This document shows, piece by piece, positions 16,801 to 29,400 of a stretch of DNA of 64,000 nt. Where the stretch lies: the NCBI RefSeq assembly GCF_000420465.1, contig NZ_ATUZ01000017.1:1-64000 (forward strand). The letters are read 5' to 3'. Made by a program: the position numbers and the translations under genes. Each line of letters opens with the position of its first letter. The stretch's first letter is position 1. Below the pieces are notes generated by a model. It had not been told where the DNA came from, did no database searches, and worked only from the letters and a program-made list of their open reading frames with translations. Origin of the DNA: Desulfovibrio desulfuricans DSM 642 (GTDB lineage Bacteria; Desulfobacterota; Desulfovibrionia; Desulfovibrionales; Desulfovibrionaceae).

Positions 16801-17813
16801 TGCTGGGTTGCCAGATCTGTGCTCAGGTTTCGGGTAGAAGCTTCGGGATGGGGGACAATTTCCACGCCAAGAATCCCTGCGACAGCCCGCAAAATATCAG
16901 CGCTGATGCCGTCAAACTGCCCCTGTTTATTGGTAAAGGCGAGCGGTGCGCCATCTTTAAGAAAACCAACGCGCCAGCGCGAATGCGTTTCGAGCCACTG
17001 GCGTTCATGCGTGCTGAGGTTCAGGGGGCGGCGCACCCGGTTTGTTTCGCGCATGGCGGGAACGCGCACCCAGTATTCCTCAAGGGCAATGAGTTCCGCA
17101 CGGGGAATCTGGGCCATGCCCTGTTCTACAAGTTCCAGCGTGCCCATATCGCCTTTGCGCACGCCAGGGCGGAGCGTGTCTTCCAGCAGCGGGAAAGGCT
17201 CGGTGGAAAATTTTTCGTTGAGTCCCAGGCGGTCGATGGCACTGACAAGCGGCAAGAGCGGTCCGGCAACGCCTTGAGCCAGACCGCCGCCCACAGCCAT
17301 GATCATGTCCTTGAAGGATGCCAGCGACAAAAGCCGCAGTGTGGGGTAGCGGGTGCGCAGATGCGTTTCAATGATGGTGCCCTTGAGGGTGGCGATAACC
17401 GGTGCCGGAGTGCTGTCCAGATCAGCGTTGGCGCCCGAAGCCATAATGATCACGCCGCGCGAGGGAAAGAGCGCTGGGCCGAAATCCAGCATCAGGGAGC
17501 GGGTGGCGGAGCGAAAAAGTCCGCCATGGATTTGCGATTGACCGGAGCGGACATCGGTTAGCAGGTCAGGCCATTCCCCCATGCGAAATTTGACATCTCG
17601 CCCGACTTTCTCGCCCCACAGTCGCCAGATATCCACAAGCAGGCCAGATGGCTCACCAAACATGGAGACAAAGGAATAAGGCTCGTTTTCGCGGGGAAGG
17701 GAAACAATGATCGGGTCTTGGCTGTCGGCGGCCAGAGCGCGGGAAGGAACTGCGGCGGTCGTAATGGATGCGATCGCCATAAAAAGCAAAATTCCAGCAA
17801 TAAAGCCGCGCAT
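13806..17813 (-). CDS. Hybrid sensor histidine kinase with two periplasmic solute-binding domains (BvgS/EvgS-like)
   Basis: A 1335-residue membrane kinase. A signal peptide (1-28) is followed by two bacterial solute-binding (SBP_bac_3) domains at about 34-255 and 280-505, and one membrane helix near 520-540. In the cytoplasm come PAS (about 575-690) and PAS/PAC (700-820) domains, then HisKA with the phospho-acceptor H823 in SHEIRTPMN, and an HATPase with N, G1 (DTGVGM) and G2 (GGTGLGLSI) boxes. A first receiver-like domain (about 1050-1165) lacks the acidic pair, so it is probably a pseudo-receiver; the second (about 1190-1320) has phospho-acceptor D1254. No HPt domain or output gene is adjacent. 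I chose the ATG at 17813: AGGAATTCT precedes it and the signal peptide starts there. Two fused binding domains imply sensing of a small amino-acid-like solute. Confidence 0.93.
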   Translation of the reverse strand: MRGFIAGILLFMAIASITTAAVPSRALAADSQDPIIVSLPRENEPYSFVSMFGEPSGLLVDIWRLWGEKVGRDVKFRMGEWPDLLTDVRSGQSQIHGGLFRSATRSLMLDFGPALFPSRGVIIMASGANADLDSTPAPVIATLKGTIIETHLRTRYPTLRLLSLASFKDMIMAVGGGLAQGVAGPLLPLVSAIDRLGLNEKFSTEPFPLLEDTLRPGVRKGDMGTLELVEQGMAQIPRAELIALEEYWVRVPAMRETNRVRRPLNLSTHERQWLETHSRWRVGFLKDGAPLAFTNKQGQFDGISADILRAVAGILGVEIVPHPEASTRNLSTDLATQQIDVVPFSEKLPPAHENTHQHSLLFYLPLDVVTRANAGFSVTSPRDLAKKTIAVLAYPGVAIQLEKLVPSAIVVPLQVMDDALNGLLSGRYDAVVGLSVSVSFFLTNGERNDLRHTRLPDLRYAAQIAFRSDWPELPRIFEKAYESIPYTNLLEMAQRWGSLRLEKNIDWERIKQVGGVVALLVGSFLCVILIANHRLARESQATQIALSALRQRERQLKTVMDNQPSMVMLIDTAGRYVLVNRQFERFIGRPAAAMIGKQNEDNLPQEIAASATLADAEVLKTGEPLTSEESYRNANGDLRDLDTCKVPLKDDNGNIFGIVITATDITERRKAERQALRTQTEMSQIFNAAGSAMRVLDTNRVVLQANDAFLKLHGFNREEVIGHRCSDYTRTPEKCATCAVTRVLNGAPRAEETTMRRRKNGDEIYCDIVATPFLSPEGELLGVIEDCRDVTELVKSQRAMQKAARAAEEANRAKSEFLANMSHEIRTPMNAVIGMAYLALQTKLTGKQHSYVSSIKDSAKSLLRIINDILDFSKIEAGRMDIENVDFELDEVLQGLASLDIVKLAESKVELLIDVEPDVPFILMGDPLRLGQVLINLVGNAIKFTDQGEVCVRVQRCEAVGNKITLLFSIRDTGVGMSEEQKQKLFHAFSQADMSTTRRFGGTGLGLSISKRLVEMMGGTITVESTPDQGSTFLFTASFELPPAGLASLPEVQALSGLRALVVNSNSAQGEKLGQTLAGLGLQYGEAADCTQGARVAAKAAKADMAYEVALIDCNQSEKINLKAAVRLKKLQNMPVIILAGVHNLGKLHAQATALGINHVLCKPVCRTTLLRAIQEATRSNQSTADNLLAGNELPRFIEGLEGQRVLLAEDNEINQIVAKELLEGMGLVVDIADNGRIALDMICKGAYAAVFMDIQMPEMDGFEATRMVRATPGFRHLPIIALTAHGMVGDREKCLKAGMNDHISKPIDPTTLAEVAMRWCRKSGGDVPRQTVDL

Positions 17814-17948
17814 AGAATTCCTGGGCCGTTGGAGTTGTGTGTCTGTCAGGCTTGCCAGCAGTTTCAAAATATTTATTTCAAAAAATGCAGCATCGCTGGT
17901 TGGAAAATTTTCTCCTAGTTTAATGCAGTGAAAGTGAAGGTGTGTCAA

Positions 17949-17990
17949 TGGCTTGCCCGGCCTCAGCGCAAGGAAGGGCCGGGAAAGCCA
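17949..17990 (-). terminator. Hairpin after chemoreceptor gene 1, likely terminator
   Basis: Arms 17949-17962 and 17977-17990 pair over 14 bp with a single mismatch, 16 bases after the stop codon on the minus strand. There is no clear T-run, so the terminator call rests on position and stem strength. Confidence 0.55.
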
Positions 17991-18006
17991 TTATGTGTTA
18001 CATTAT

Positions 18007-20244
18007 TTATTTCTGTGTTTTCATTTCGTGAATGAGGTTTTGCAGTACTTTTGACTGCTGCGCAAGTTCAGACACGGCACTTGATGCCTGTTCCATTGCC
18101 TGTGCTGTTTCAGCAGAAATTGCAGAAACCTGTTCAACAGACTTGTTAATTTCTTCGCTTGCGGCAGATTGCTGCTCACTTGCAGTCGCAATTGACTGTA
18201 CCTGGTCATTAACCTGTTCAACGAGGTTGAATATCTGGCTCAAGGCTTCGCCGGAACGTACAGAAAGGTCTGTAGCGCTTTCGATGGTTACGGCAGCCTT
18301 GTCCACGTTGGCAATGTTTTTGCGGGTGCCTTCCTGAATGTCGCGGATGGCCTGTCCCACTTCCTGCGTGGCGGCCATGGTCTTTTCCGCCAGTTTGCGC
18401 ACTTCATCGGCCACTACCGCAAATCCGCGTCCGGCATCGCCAGCGCGGGCGGCCTCGATGGCGGCGTTAAGGGCCAGCAGGTTGGTCTGATCGGCAATGT
18501 CGGCAATCACGTTCATGATCTGCCCAATGCCTTCGGCCTGCTTGCCAAGGGCGTTCATGTCTTCCTTGATGGCCAGCGACTGATCCCGGACAGTTTCAAT
18601 GCCCTTGACCGCATCGCTGACAATATTGGAGCCCTCAAGGGCTTTTTGTTTGGTCTGGGTGGAGGCATCCGCTGCCTGCTGTGCGTTGCGGGCCACCTCA
18701 AGCACGGTGGCATTCATTTCTTCCATGGCTGTGGCGGTTTCGCGCACACGGCCAGACTGCTCGTCCGCGCCACGGCTCGACTGCTCAATCTGGGATGAAA
18801 GCTGCTGCGAGGCAGCAGTGACGATTTCCACCACGCCCTCAAGCTGCCCGGCAGCGTGCAACATGCCTTCGGCCTTGGCACGCTCTGCCTGGGCCTTGGC
18901 GGCGTGGGCCTCCTGCATGGCGGCCTGCGCTTCCTGCATGGCTTTTTGAGCTTCCTCGCCCTTGGAGTGCGCCTCCGCGATCATTGCTTGCAGATTGGCG
19001 ACCATTGTGCGCAGAGAGCTGGCCAGTACGCCGATTTCGTCCTGCTGGTTCACCACCAGTTCCCCGCTGAAATCGCCAGCGGCCACGCCTTCGGCGTAGT
19101 CCTTGGCCCTGATGAGCGGCCGCGTAAGCGAACCCGCAAAGAACCACAGGCAGATTATGCCCAACAGGGCCACGCCTGCGCCGACCATGATCTGATTGAA
19201 AGCGTCGTTTTTGGCGCGCTCTGCAAGCTGCGCCTCAAGGGCTGCGGCCTCGGCCAGCACAACCCCTCTGGGCAGCCTGACAAGCACGGACCAGAACTTG
19301 CCGGAGCGGCCAAGTTTCACCGGGGCGTAGGCCACAATGGACTTGCCGTCCACACTTAGCCCGGCATAGGCCTTGCCGTCACGCACGTTGGGCATGACCT
19401 TGTCTGCATTGGGCAGGCCGTTGCTCAATGCTTTGCCCACCATTGAGGCGTCGCCGCTGTTGGCAACTACCAGACCATCATAGCTGACAATAAATACCTC
19501 GCCAGCACCGCCGTAGATTTTGGCGTCAACGTCTTCTGCCATCTTCTGCAAGAAGGTGAGGCGAAGGTCTGTGCCGGAAACGCCAAGAAACTTGTTGTTT
19601 TCCTTGACGGGCACAGAGATTGTGGTCAGCCACTCTGTTTTGCCCTGCACGATGTAGGGGAAGGGGTCAAGCACGCTTTCCTTGCCGGTTTCCCTGGGGC
19701 CAAGATACCAGCCGCCCTTGCGCACGCCGTTGGCGTGCTTGGCATCGCTTTCATACTCCACCAGGGCCTGACGGTTGATCTTGCCCGTTTCATCGCGGTT
19801 CCAGTACGTAATAAAGCGGCCTGAGGCATCGTGGGCTTCTGTATTGGCGTACAGGGCGTCCATGCCGTCAAGGGCGTTTGGTTCCCATGCGGAATATGAA
19901 CCCAGATATGTGGGGTTGTTATCAAGGTTGGCGCGCAGAATTTTGACAAAAAGATCGCGCAGGTGCTCGCTGCCGATATTGGCGCGCAACACCTCGAATA
20001 TCTTTCCTGTTGTGCGGGCGGTGTCAATGTTGTCCTGAAGGGCAGTTTCCACAACGGAGGCCCTGTCTGAAACCAGTGATTCAAGTGATGAAATGGCGCT
20101 TTTTTCCAAAAGCTGCGAAACGCGGTTGGAAACAAACTCCTTGGTGTTGCTGGTGGAGTACAGCCCGAAAGCCATCAGTATGGCAGCCGTGGCAATCAGC
20201 CCAAGACCCGCAGCCAGCGCAATTTTTTGCTTGATAGAACGCAT
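18007..20244 (-). CDS. Methyl-accepting chemotaxis protein with Cache sensor domain
   Basis: A 745-residue chemoreceptor that controls CheA. Helix 1 (about 8-30) and helix 2 (about 370-390) bracket a long periplasmic domain of the dCache type ([11 protein letters not shown], then [11 protein letters not shown] and [11 protein letters not shown]). A HAMP linker follows, then an unusual alanine-rich coiled segment with tandem AMQEAQA-like units, then the signalling hairpin tip ([20 protein letters not shown] at the core). The ligand is unknown. The ATG at 20244 has AAGGA before it. It is transcribed alone, and a sigma-28 promoter match lies 120 bases upstream. The cytoplasmic half is nearly the same as in the next receptor. 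Confidence 0.95.
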   Translation of the reverse strand: MRSIKQKIALAAGLGLIATAAILMAFGLYSTSNTKEFVSNRVSQLLEKSAISSLESLVSDRASVVETALQDNIDTARTTGKIFEVLRANIGSEHLRDLFVKILRANLDNNPTYLGSYSAWEPNALDGMDALYANTEAHDASGRFITYWNRDETGKINRQALVEYESDAKHANGVRKGGWYLGPRETGKESVLDPFPYIVQGKTEWLTTISVPVKENNKFLGVSGTDLRLTFLQKMAEDVDAKIYGGAGEVFIVSYDGLVVANSGDASMVGKALSNGLPNADKVMPNVRDGKAYAGLSVDGKSIVAYAPVKLGRSGKFWSVLVRLPRGVVLAEAAALEAQLAERAKNDAFNQIMVGAGVALLGIICLWFFAGSLTRPLIRAKDYAEGVAAGDFSGELVVNQQDEIGVLASSLRTMVANLQAMIAEAHSKGEEAQKAMQEAQAAMQEAHAAKAQAERAKAEGMLHAAGQLEGVVEIVTAASQQLSSQIEQSSRGADEQSGRVRETATAMEEMNATVLEVARNAQQAADASTQTKQKALEGSNIVSDAVKGIETVRDQSLAIKEDMNALGKQAEGIGQIMNVIADIADQTNLLALNAAIEAARAGDAGRGFAVVADEVRKLAEKTMAATQEVGQAIRDIQEGTRKNIANVDKAAVTIESATDLSVRSGEALSQIFNLVEQVNDQVQSIATASEQQSAASEEINKSVEQVSAISAETAQAMEQASSAVSELAQQSKVLQNLIHEMKTQK

Positions 20245-20363
20245 AAGTCCTTGCCCCCCCTGAGATTGGCACCGAAAGATCGGCACAGGATTGAACCTCT
20301 ATGCTATGAACAAAATTATTATTTATTGAGCGTTCAACCAATAGAAATTGGTATTCAACTAAC

Positions 20364-20390
20364 TTATCGGCTGATTATGTAATAAGATTA
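20364..20390 (-). promoter_or_regulatory. Sigma-28 (FliA) promoter of chemoreceptor gene 1
   Basis: Read on the minus strand the site is TAAT, 15 bases, then GCCGATAA. The enteric flagellar consensus is TAAA-N15-GCCGATAA, so it differs by one base with exact spacing. It lies 120 bases upstream of the start codon at 20244 and faces it. Confidence 0.75.
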
Positions 20391-20838
20391 GGGCGAAGAA
20401 TATGGCTTGTAAAGAATGTAATTGGTTGGAGCTGGTTGTAAGGGTGTGTAAAAAAAATTAACGAAATCGTATTTGTAATTAAAGTGTTTAAGAAAAATGA
20501 ATTAATTGAAGTTTTGTTTGTAGTAAATGTAAATTTGAGAATTTGAAAAAATATTGTGAATGTAGAATCTGTATAGTAGCGGCATAATATCTAACGGCAA
20601 AGTGGAGTTTAACAATTGGGAATTGTACTATTGTGGCCTATGATACGTTTTTGTGTCGTACCATTGCGGCATCGGATGAAGGCGGCCACCATAGCAAAAA
20701 ACGCGGGGGAGAATTGGCGTTTGTGTTGTTGGTCATGTCAACGCAAGGGGAAGCAGGAGCCAGCTACGCCCCTGCTGCGCGAGGGCATATGGCGAGCGAG
20801 TTTTTTCGTCTCAACCCGCAGTCTTGCCGCCAGTGGCG

Positions 20839-20867
20839 GGGCAAACCCCGCAAAAGGGGGTTTGCCC
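20839..20867 (-). terminator. Hairpin downstream of chemoreceptor gene 2
   Basis: An 11-bp perfect stem (GGGCAAACCCC with GGGGTTTGCCC, loop GCAAAAG) lies 74 bases past the minus-strand stop. It lacks a T-run, so a role in termination or transcript stability is only inferred. Confidence 0.4.
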
Positions 20868-20940
20868 GAAAGGTGTCTGTCAAAGCCGGAGGCAGGCGGT
20901 TGCAACAGGTGATTCTGCACGGTGTAAAGCAGTGTGGTGC

Positions 20941-22719
20941 CTATGCGGCTTCCCCCTGAGCCTTCATTTCAGAGATAAGGCCTTGCAGCACCTGCGATTG
21001 CTCCAGTAATTCGGAAACTGCGCGCGAGGCCTGTTCCATGGCCTGGGCGGTTTCAGCAGAAATAGTAGCCACCTGTTCCACAGACTGGTTGATTTCCTCA
21101 CTGGCGGCGGACTGTTCTTCGCTGGCAGTGGCGATGGACTGCACCTGATCGTTCACGTGTTCCACAAGGGTGAGAATCTGTTGCAGGGAGTCGCCTGATT
21201 TTACAGAAAGAGTGGTGGCGCTTTCAATAGACGTCGCCGACTTGTCCACGTTTTCAATGTTCTTGCGGGTGCCTTCCTGAATATCGCGGATAGCCTGCCC
21301 GACCTCCTGCGTGGCGGACATGGTTTTTTCCGCCAGTTTGCGCACTTCGTCAGCAACCACGGCAAACCCGCGTCCGGCATCGCCCGCCCGTGCCGCCTCA
21401 ATGGCCGCATTGAGGGCCAGCAGATTGGTCTGGTCTGCAATGTCGGCGATCACGTTCATGACCTGACCAATGCCTTCAGCCTGCTTGCCAAGAGCATTCA
21501 TGTCTTCCTTGATGGCCAGCGACTGATTACGGACAGTTTCAATGCCCTTGACCGCATCGCTGACGATATTGGAGCCTTCAAGGGCTTTTTGCTTGGTCTG
21601 GGAGGAGGCGTCCGCGGCCTGCTGGGCGTTGCGGGCCACTTCAAGCACGGTGGCGTTCATTTCTTCCATGGCTGTGGCGGTTTCACGCACACGGCTGGAC
21701 TGTTCGTCAGCGCCACGGCTGGACTGTTCGATCTGGGCGGAAAGCTGCTCGGAGGCCTTGTTGACAATACCCACAACGCTTTCAAGCTGGCGGGCGGCCT
21801 GCAACATGCCCTCGGCCTTGGCCCGTTCGGCCTGCTTGCGGGCAGCCTCTGCCTCAAGGGTTGCCTGCTGGGCTTTTTTCGACTCTTCCGCTGCCTCCAG
21901 GCCTTTTTGTTCGGCTTCGGCGATCTTGGTTTTCAGCGTGGTCACCATGTTCTTCATGGCGCCAAACACGCCCTGTTCGGGGCGGGCCGGGTCAAAGCGC
22001 GCGTCCAGATCACCGCCAGCGATTGCCAGAGCCAGCTTTGAAAGTGAGGCGGGTTCATCGCCCAACTGGCGCAGCATGTTGCGGGCCATGAAAAAGCCCA
22101 GCCCAAGGCCCACCAGCACAGAGGCAATAATACCCACAATGGTGATGAGGCGTGAGGTTTCATACATGCGCGTGCTTTCGTGGTTCAGTTCATCTGCTCG
22201 GTGCAGTTTAAGATCAACAACCGCCTGAATGGCCTGTGCCACGTCTCTCATGGCTTGCCGCGCCTGGCTGTTGGAAAGTTTTTGCGCCTGCTCATTCATG
22301 TCGGCATCGCTTGTTTTGCCGAGTTCAATAACCTTTTCGTGCTGGGCAAGCCATACTTTAATAGACTGGATCATTTTGTCGCAGAGCGCCTTGCCTTCAC
22401 CCGATGTAAAATACTTGGGCAAAGTTTGTATCAGGGCCTCCAGCTTTTTCCTTTCATCGGCAAGCAGCTGAAGGCAGCGCTGAATTTCAGCAGAGTCATT
22501 GGTGAGAATGAGATTCTTTTCTTCTCTGATTAGCCTTAGCACGGTTACATTAATATCCCGAGCGGTATTAAGCCCTTTAACATGAACGTTATAAAGATTA
22601 TCTATGCCATCAGAAAGATTGCTGAGGCTGCCAACGGAATATGTTCCGATGGCAACTGTAAAGAGTGAAAGGAGCAATGAAAGTCCAAACAATTTTTGCA
22701 TTGTAGAAAGCTTAATCAT
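20941..22719 (-). CDS. Methyl-accepting chemotaxis protein with four-helix-bundle sensor
   Basis: A 592-residue chemoreceptor. Helices at about 8-30 and 190-212 enclose a small periplasmic domain of about 155 residues with the heptad-like, Leu/Glu/Lys-rich character of 4HB_MCP sensors. HAMP (about 213-265), a helical linker and the signalling domain follow, ending in Gly-Glu-Ala-Ala with no CheR-docking pentapeptide. Its signalling region matches the neighbouring receptor almost residue for residue from [10 protein letters not shown] to the C-terminus, so the two arose by duplication with exchange of the sensor half. The ATG at 22719 follows GGAGGGGAAA. Ligand unknown. Confidence 0.94.
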   Translation of the reverse strand: MIKLSTMQKLFGLSLLLSLFTVAIGTYSVGSLSNLSDGIDNLYNVHVKGLNTARDINVTVLRLIREEKNLILTNDSAEIQRCLQLLADERKKLEALIQTLPKYFTSGEGKALCDKMIQSIKVWLAQHEKVIELGKTSDADMNEQAQKLSNSQARQAMRDVAQAIQAVVDLKLHRADELNHESTRMYETSRLITIVGIIASVLVGLGLGFFMARNMLRQLGDEPASLSKLALAIAGGDLDARFDPARPEQGVFGAMKNMVTTLKTKIAEAEQKGLEAAEESKKAQQATLEAEAARKQAERAKAEGMLQAARQLESVVGIVNKASEQLSAQIEQSSRGADEQSSRVRETATAMEEMNATVLEVARNAQQAADASSQTKQKALEGSNIVSDAVKGIETVRNQSLAIKEDMNALGKQAEGIGQVMNVIADIADQTNLLALNAAIEAARAGDAGRGFAVVADEVRKLAEKTMSATQEVGQAIRDIQEGTRKNIENVDKSATSIESATTLSVKSGDSLQQILTLVEHVNDQVQSIATASEEQSAASEEINQSVEQVATISAETAQAMEQASRAVSELLEQSQVLQGLISEMKAQGEAA

Positions 22720-23409
22720 TTTCCCCTCCGCACGATGGATATTGCCAGTTAATGGTGCGAAAGCGTCTGGGGGAACGCTTGTTAATGCAATCTCATTCGG
22801 CATATTTCTGGTTTATCATAGGGTATAGTACAAAAAATTTTCCAGTTGTAAATGATATTATATATTGTATGCAAATATTTTATATATGATAGTAATCAAT
22901 ATTATAGAGATGTTGCGTGAAATAAGTTGTTTGAACAGTGCAGGCGGCTGATCCGTGAGGATGCGGATATCGTTGAAAAAATCTGGAATTGAGGCGCTCG
23001 CCAGAGTATGGAGAAAGTTTTGCCCTGCGGGGGAATGCTCGGGCTGCTTGACATATCCTTGCAAACCACGGCAAAGTGTTTTTGCCAGAGCTGGGTACCA
23101 CGCGTGGCGGCAGCAGCCGTATTTGCGCGGGCCAGTGGCGGAGGCCGACCCTGAGCCTCTCATAGACATGATTAATACGCCGAGCCTGCTTCAGGTTCCG
23201 GTGTGTCGATAAAAAGGGCTGTCGGCAGCATTGGCTGCTGGAAGCTTTTCCTTTTTATTCGCGAAGGTTTCCCCTTCTTTACTCCCCGTCATTGCGGCGC
23301 ACTTAGCGCCTGTTTTCCGCAAACGCGTGAGTTCCGTTTTTGCGGCTTATGCCGTTTTGCGCGTTAAACCGGGCATTGTTGTAATGCCCAGTAAAAAGAA
23401 GGTTTTTCC
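22720..23409. other. Divergent intergenic region before the giant adhesin
   Basis: About 690 bases. 22830-22910 is strongly AT-rich and probably contains the promoters of both divergent genes, but no single box pair stands out. If transcription of the adhesin starts there, its leader would be about 450 bases. Two stems occur near its end: an outer stem TAAAAAGG/CCTTTTTA (23210-23217 with 23250-23257) enclosing GCAGC/GCTGC, and GGGCATT/AATGCCC (23371-23389) about 20 bases before the start codon. No known riboswitch class was recognised. Confidence 0.5.
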
Positions 23410-26400
23410 ATGGCAGACATCAAGCTTGTTCGCCCCTCCGCCGGTCAGACTGCCGTTATTCCCAGCGCGCCCGATGCCCGCATGGTTCTTGATTTTTCTG
23501 CTGACCAGGTCAGCATTGAACGCCCGCAAGGCTCCGACAGCCTCTTTTTCCGTTTTGACGATGGCGCAGCCATTGAATTGCAGAATTTTTACACCCAGTA
23601 CAACAAGGACGACATCCCCTCATTTGAGGTTGACGGTCAGCTCATCGCGGGTGCGGACTTTTTCAACGCCTTCGGGCCTGACCTTGCCCCTGCCGCTGGC
23701 CCTTCGGCATCGCCCACCCGCAGCGGCAGATACAGCGATTTTGCCAACGCGGGGCTTGAAGACGGCGTAAACCACCTTGACGGGCTTGATTACCGTCTTG
23801 GCTTTGGCGGCGATACCCAGCCAAACATCAATCCCTACGCTTCGCCCTTTCTCACCAATGCTGCACCCTCGTTGTCCACGGGCGGTGCAGCCATTGCCAT
23901 TGGCCTCACGGAATCCGCATGGGACGGCAAAAGCGCCAGCGCCGCGCCTGTGGTCAGCCAGAGCGGCTCATTTTCTGTGGCCGACCCGGATGGCGACAGC
24001 CTGACCACCACCGTGAACATGGGCGGCAAGGTTGTAGCGGTCAGCACCGCTGGCCCCACGACTGTTGAAAGCGACTATGGTACGCTTGTTATCACGCCCA
24101 AGGGCGGCGGCAGCAATGTCACCTTTGAATATACCTACACCCTCAAACAGGATCCCGACAGCCCCACGGACAGCCTTGCCCAAGGCGAGAAGCAGGCCGA
24201 CAACATTGTTTTCTCCATCAATGACGGGCAGGGCCATACCGTGACCCAGCCCATCAACGTGGTGATCACTGGCAGCAACGATGCGCCGGATATTACGGGG
24301 GTTGGCTCTACCTTGACGCTCAAGGAAGGCGGCGTCTACGCCGACCAGCCTGTGGGGGACAAACTGCATGCGGATGAGCTGAAGGGCGCACCCGGTGTGC
24401 AGGCTACCCTGAGCGGCGCCATTACGGCTCATGATTCCGACCACGGCGCGCAATTGTATTTTGGCCTCAAGGACGTGAACGGCAATCTGCTGGACATGAC
24501 CAGCGTCAACGCTGACGGCACCCTCAAGGGCACGTTTGTGATCGGTGCTGTGAATAATCTCGACCATACTACTTCTGATGTGGTGGTAACGGGCATAGCC
24601 GAGCAGGGTGGGCAGATTGTCATCAGCACCAATTATGGCGATCTGGTGCTGGGAAAAACCAGCGACACCACGGCCACGTATGTGTTTACGCTGAAAAACG
24701 CCGATGGCGAGGGGGCCACCAACAAACTGGCCGAGGGCCAGCAGGTCAGCCTGAAGTTTGAGCCCTATGTGCGTGACGAGCACGGCGCTGAAGACGGCAA
24801 CAGCTCAACCCTGCGGGACGGTGCCGTGGCGGGCAACGCCATTGTTATCAACATTCTGGGCACCAACGATGCGCCCACCATTACGCAAAACGCCTGGGAC
24901 GGCCAAAGCGGCAGCACCGCCCTGAGCGCCACCCTGACTGAAGCCAGCGACAGCACCGCCCAAAGCACTGTGACCGGCACGATCATTGGGCATGATGTGG
25001 ATAATGGCGACTCGCTGCACTACGGTCTGATCCAGCCCGGCAGCGACACCATGCACGGCAAGGTGTATGTAGTGCTTGCCAGTGACGGGCACACCTTAAC
25101 GACCACCACGGATGCATCCACCGCCGCCACAGCCAAAAACTATGTGGGCGAATTCTCTCTGACAGAAGATGCAGACCCCACCAAGGGCGCGTCCTATAAA
25201 TTTACTCTGTACAATGATTCGCCCGCCGTGCAGGGCATGCACGATGGCGATTCGAGGGATGTTTCCATTGGTCTGGTGGCGCGAGACAGCTTTGGCGCCT
25301 ATGTGCAGGAAAGCGTCAGCGTTACCGTCAAGGGCGCTAACGACACGCCTGTTATCACTACCGCACCGACTCTCGCCGCAATGTCTGTGGTGGAACTCGG
25401 CGTCAAGAATGTGCACGGCGATCCCAACGAGGCCTTTGCAGGTACGCCCAAGGATGCTGATTCTGGACACAGCTTTACTGTGACCGATGTGGATAATAAC
25501 GACACTCAGGCCGTCAGTATTGCGGTGAAGGAATTGCCGGGCGCGGCTTTTAAGGACAACCATGACGGCACCTATACCGTCACCACTCCTGAAGGCACGT
25601 TTACGCTCACGGCTGGCGCTGCCGTTGCCAATGATTCCGGCAGCAGCACAACCTACACGTATTCCTACGAGCTGAATAACTCCGCCAGCAAAACGCAGGC
25701 CCTCCATGAGGGCGAAACGCGCAATTATACGTTTACGGTTACTGTCACGGACAGCAAGGGCGCGCATGTTGATCAGGCCGTCAGCCTGACCATCACGGGC
25801 ACCAACGACCAGCCCCAGTTGACCATAACCCCCGGCGACACCGGCACGTTAAAGGAAGACGCTGCCACAACCACATCCGCAGGCACCTGGGCCGTGGTCG
25901 ATCCTGATAACGATGGTGCCAGCCAGACCCTCTCCATTGCAGGCATGGGACAGACTGCCAGCGGCTCAATGAATATAAACAGCCATGCGGGCAGCCCCGT
26001 TTCCGTCGCAACGGACTACGGAACTTTGACCCTGAAGTCTGACGGCACCTATACCTACGAGCTGGATAACAGTAAGCCCGCCGTGCAGAAACTTGGAGAC
26101 GGACAGTCGCACACGGAAAGCTTCACCGTTACCACTACGGATGGACATGGAGCCAACCACTCCCAGGCAATAACAGTGGTTATCAACGGCACCAATGACA
26201 ATCCCGTCATTGGCAGCTCCGTTATCGCTGTTGACGTGATTGAAAAGGGCGTGCAGGGCAGCCATGACCCCGCCCACTCCAATGATCTTTTCAACGGCAC
26301 GGTTGCGGCTCAAGGCTACGTTACCGCCACGGATGTGGACGATAACGACAATTCTGGCGGCAAACCCGCGCTGACCTTCAGCGTGGCCGCTGGAAACGAC

Positions 26401-29400
26401 ACCAATGTGGACATCAGTGCAACAACCGTCACCACCACCTACGGTACCCTTGTTATTGACCCCAAGACTGGCGCTTATACCTACACGCTCGACAACACCA
26501 AGGCCGATGCGCTCAACGAAAACCAGAAAGTCACGGAAACCTTTGTGGTCAAAGTGGCTGACGGACACGGCGGGTCAGTAACCCAGCCCATTACCGTGAC
26601 CATCACAGGCACCAACGATCAGCCCAAGCTTTCCCTGGCAGCGCCAAGCGCCAGTTTATTTAAGGAAGACGGCGGCAGCTATCAGGCCAGCGGCACCTTT
26701 ACTGTGACGGATGCCGATGCTGACGGCGCGTTCAAAGAGCACACAGGCAGCGCGGCCAATCACAGCTATACCATCACTAGCGGAACCAAGGGTACTGCCG
26801 GTGTGGATCCAGGCACTGGCGTGGCTACCTATACGACCAAGTACGGAGTTCTTACCGTCAATCCGGATGGCACGTATAAGTATGATGTGACCAACAATTC
26901 CAATGCAGTGCAGAATCTGCGCGAGGGACAAACCCATACCGAGACTTTCCAGATTACGGTGAAGGATCTGCACGGCTCCACAGACACAAAACCCCTGACC
27001 TTCAAAATTACGGGCACCAATGATCAGGCCCTGATTGACAAAACCAGCGGCACCCTGACGGTCAAGGAAGCGGGCGTGGTTTCTCTGACTGACCGGGCGC
27101 ACACCGATTCTGATTCGTCCATCCCAGGCTACAATAACGTGGCGGCCAGCGGCAGCAAGCTGAATAACGGCTCCGATGCCGTAAGTGCCGGTTCGTTTAA
27201 AGTGACGGACATGGACACCACGGATGTCCTCAAGGCCACGCTCAGCAGCACATCTGGTGTAGATTTGAGGGGAATTTCTACCATGAGCGGCGCAGGCACG
27301 TGGACCGTCAATGACACCTACGGCACCCTCACTGTCACTGGTGTGCGCAAAGTCAACAGCAACGGCTCGGAATCGATCACCTATTCGTACAGTTATGCAG
27401 TAGATCAGTCCAAGACTGAGAGCCTGGCCCAAGATCAGACCAAAACTCTGGACTACAAGATTACTGTCACGGATAGTCACGGCACTCCTGTGGAACACAA
27501 TATCACCATCAACGTGCAGGGCACCAACGATGCGCCCTCCGTGACGGGGCAAACCCTTACGCTGAAGGACGACGGACGGCTGGACGGCGGCAATGCCCAG
27601 ATGCCTTCCGGCACAGAGGATCCTGCGGCCCACGGCAACAGCTATAAAGATTCGGTTGAGGGCGCGTTGACAGGCAAGGATTCCGATACCGGCGCCACAT
27701 TGACGTATGGGCTCATCACCGCCACTTCCGGCGCAAATGCTTATAAGCATCTTGGCACAGATTCCGGCGAGTTTTCAACAGGTACCGTGGCTGGCACCGT
27801 TCTTAAGGATGGTGCACTCCCGTCAGATACGCCTGCTTCCCTCAGCGCAGACATGGTTGCGAGCACTGGCGCGTATCCCGGCACTGGTGGCGGCAACGCC
27901 ACGGTTATCAGCGTCTACGCTGCCGGGCAGCCGCATACTGCCGATAACCTCTACGGCACGCTGTACCTCAATGAAACCACCGGGCAATATACCTTTACGC
28001 TGGCTACGGGCAGCAGCGTGGTCAACGCTCTTGGTTCCGGTGAAACGCTCACTCTGAACTTCCAGGCCGTGGCCGTGGACGAACACAACGCGTCTTCCAC
28101 AGCGATTACCATTCCCATTGTCATTTACGGCACCAACGACAAACCCGTGCTGACCCTGACCGACAGTTCCCTTGAAGTGACCGATGGCGGCCCTGTTTCT
28201 GACACCGCCCTGGCAGGCAGCGTCAAGGTGACGGATGCGGATGTGAACGATTCGCATACCTTCGGCATCGTGAGCAACAGCGTTACCGAAACTGGCAATA
28301 CCCCTGCAATGACTTCGACTGCGGCAGGCCATTACGGTACGCTGAGCATCAACCCGCAGACGGGTGAATACACCTACACCCTCGCCAAGAATAACGCCGC
28401 CGTCATCAGCCTGGATAAGGGTGAAACGCTTCCCGAAACCTTTCAGGTTGCCGTGGTGGACAAATACGGCGCGTACAGCCTGCAAACCATCACGGTTACA
28501 ATTAACGGCAAGGACGATCCCACCATCATCAATACTGGCTGGGTCACGCCCAGCAATGCCGTTGTGGAGTCTGGGGTAAACCCGGTCACCAGTGCCGCTG
28601 CTGCGGCCAATGCCACAAAAATGCAGGACGGTAGCGCTGGCGTACGCACTGCCACGGGCTACATTGGCGCGCACGATGCCGATACCACGGACAACAGCGC
28701 TCTTGCTTCCACTTTGGAGAACGCCAGGCTGCACTATGTTATTCAGGTGGACGGCAAGGACTGCGATCTGAATGCCCTTATGGCTGGCACAGGCTTGCAG
28801 ACCGGTACGGCCGTTATTGATCCGGATACTGGCAAGCTGGCCCTTACGGGCGGTTCTGCCGGCACTCTTGGCGTGGGGCAGGCCGCCAAAGATGCCAGCG
28901 GCAATATTGTCATCAAGCTGGAGAACGGTTCGCTGACCATCTCCAAGGATACCTCGCATACTGACGCCAACGGCACGTCCGTGTTCAAATACGTCTACAC
29001 GGTGGACAACACCGATGCCGATGTGCAGAAGCTGAATTTTCATGGACACACTGAGGACAACTTCGCTGTGGTTATTCATGACAGTGCCGGGGCGGAGGTG
29101 ATCAAGGACCCCGTCCCCATATCCATCCGCATTGAGGGCGCCAACGACAGGCCGATCATAACGCAGGCCCCTGCCGTGATCCTGGCTGAAAGTGATGCGC
29201 ATTCCACGACCGGACAGGTAGAACTGCTGGATTACGAACAGACCGGAGGCGCAGCACAGACGGTATCCTCGGGTTTCACCTTCTCGCTGGTAAAGTCCAC
29301 CACGGACTATTCTGGCGACACGCCAGTTCAGCAAGGCACGTACGGTCGCCTGATCATTGATCAGGCCACTGGCGAATACCGTTATGAGCGTACAGAAGAC

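Larger units (their letters stand above)
20245..20940. other. Intergenic region between two chemoreceptor genes; no gene supported
   Basis: About 700 bases. The left half (20290-20620) is very AT-rich and carries the sigma-28 match for receptor 1. The right half is GC-rich and holds an 11-bp perfect hairpin (20839-20849 with 20857-20867) some 75 bases beyond the end of receptor 2, which may act in its termination though no T-run follows. Short plus-strand frames here start on TTG or GTG without ribosome sites and run into the antisense of receptor 2. Confidence 0.6.

Noticed and set aside
20616..20959. Short plus-strand frames between the two chemoreceptors
   Set aside because: Begin at TTG or GTG without ribosome sites and end in the antisense of receptor 2; the GC-rich part is better explained by the hairpin at 20839-20867.
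23231..23770. 179-residue plus-strand frame overlapping the adhesin start
   Set aside because: It runs in another frame across the conserved N-terminal module of the adhesin and has no ribosome site.
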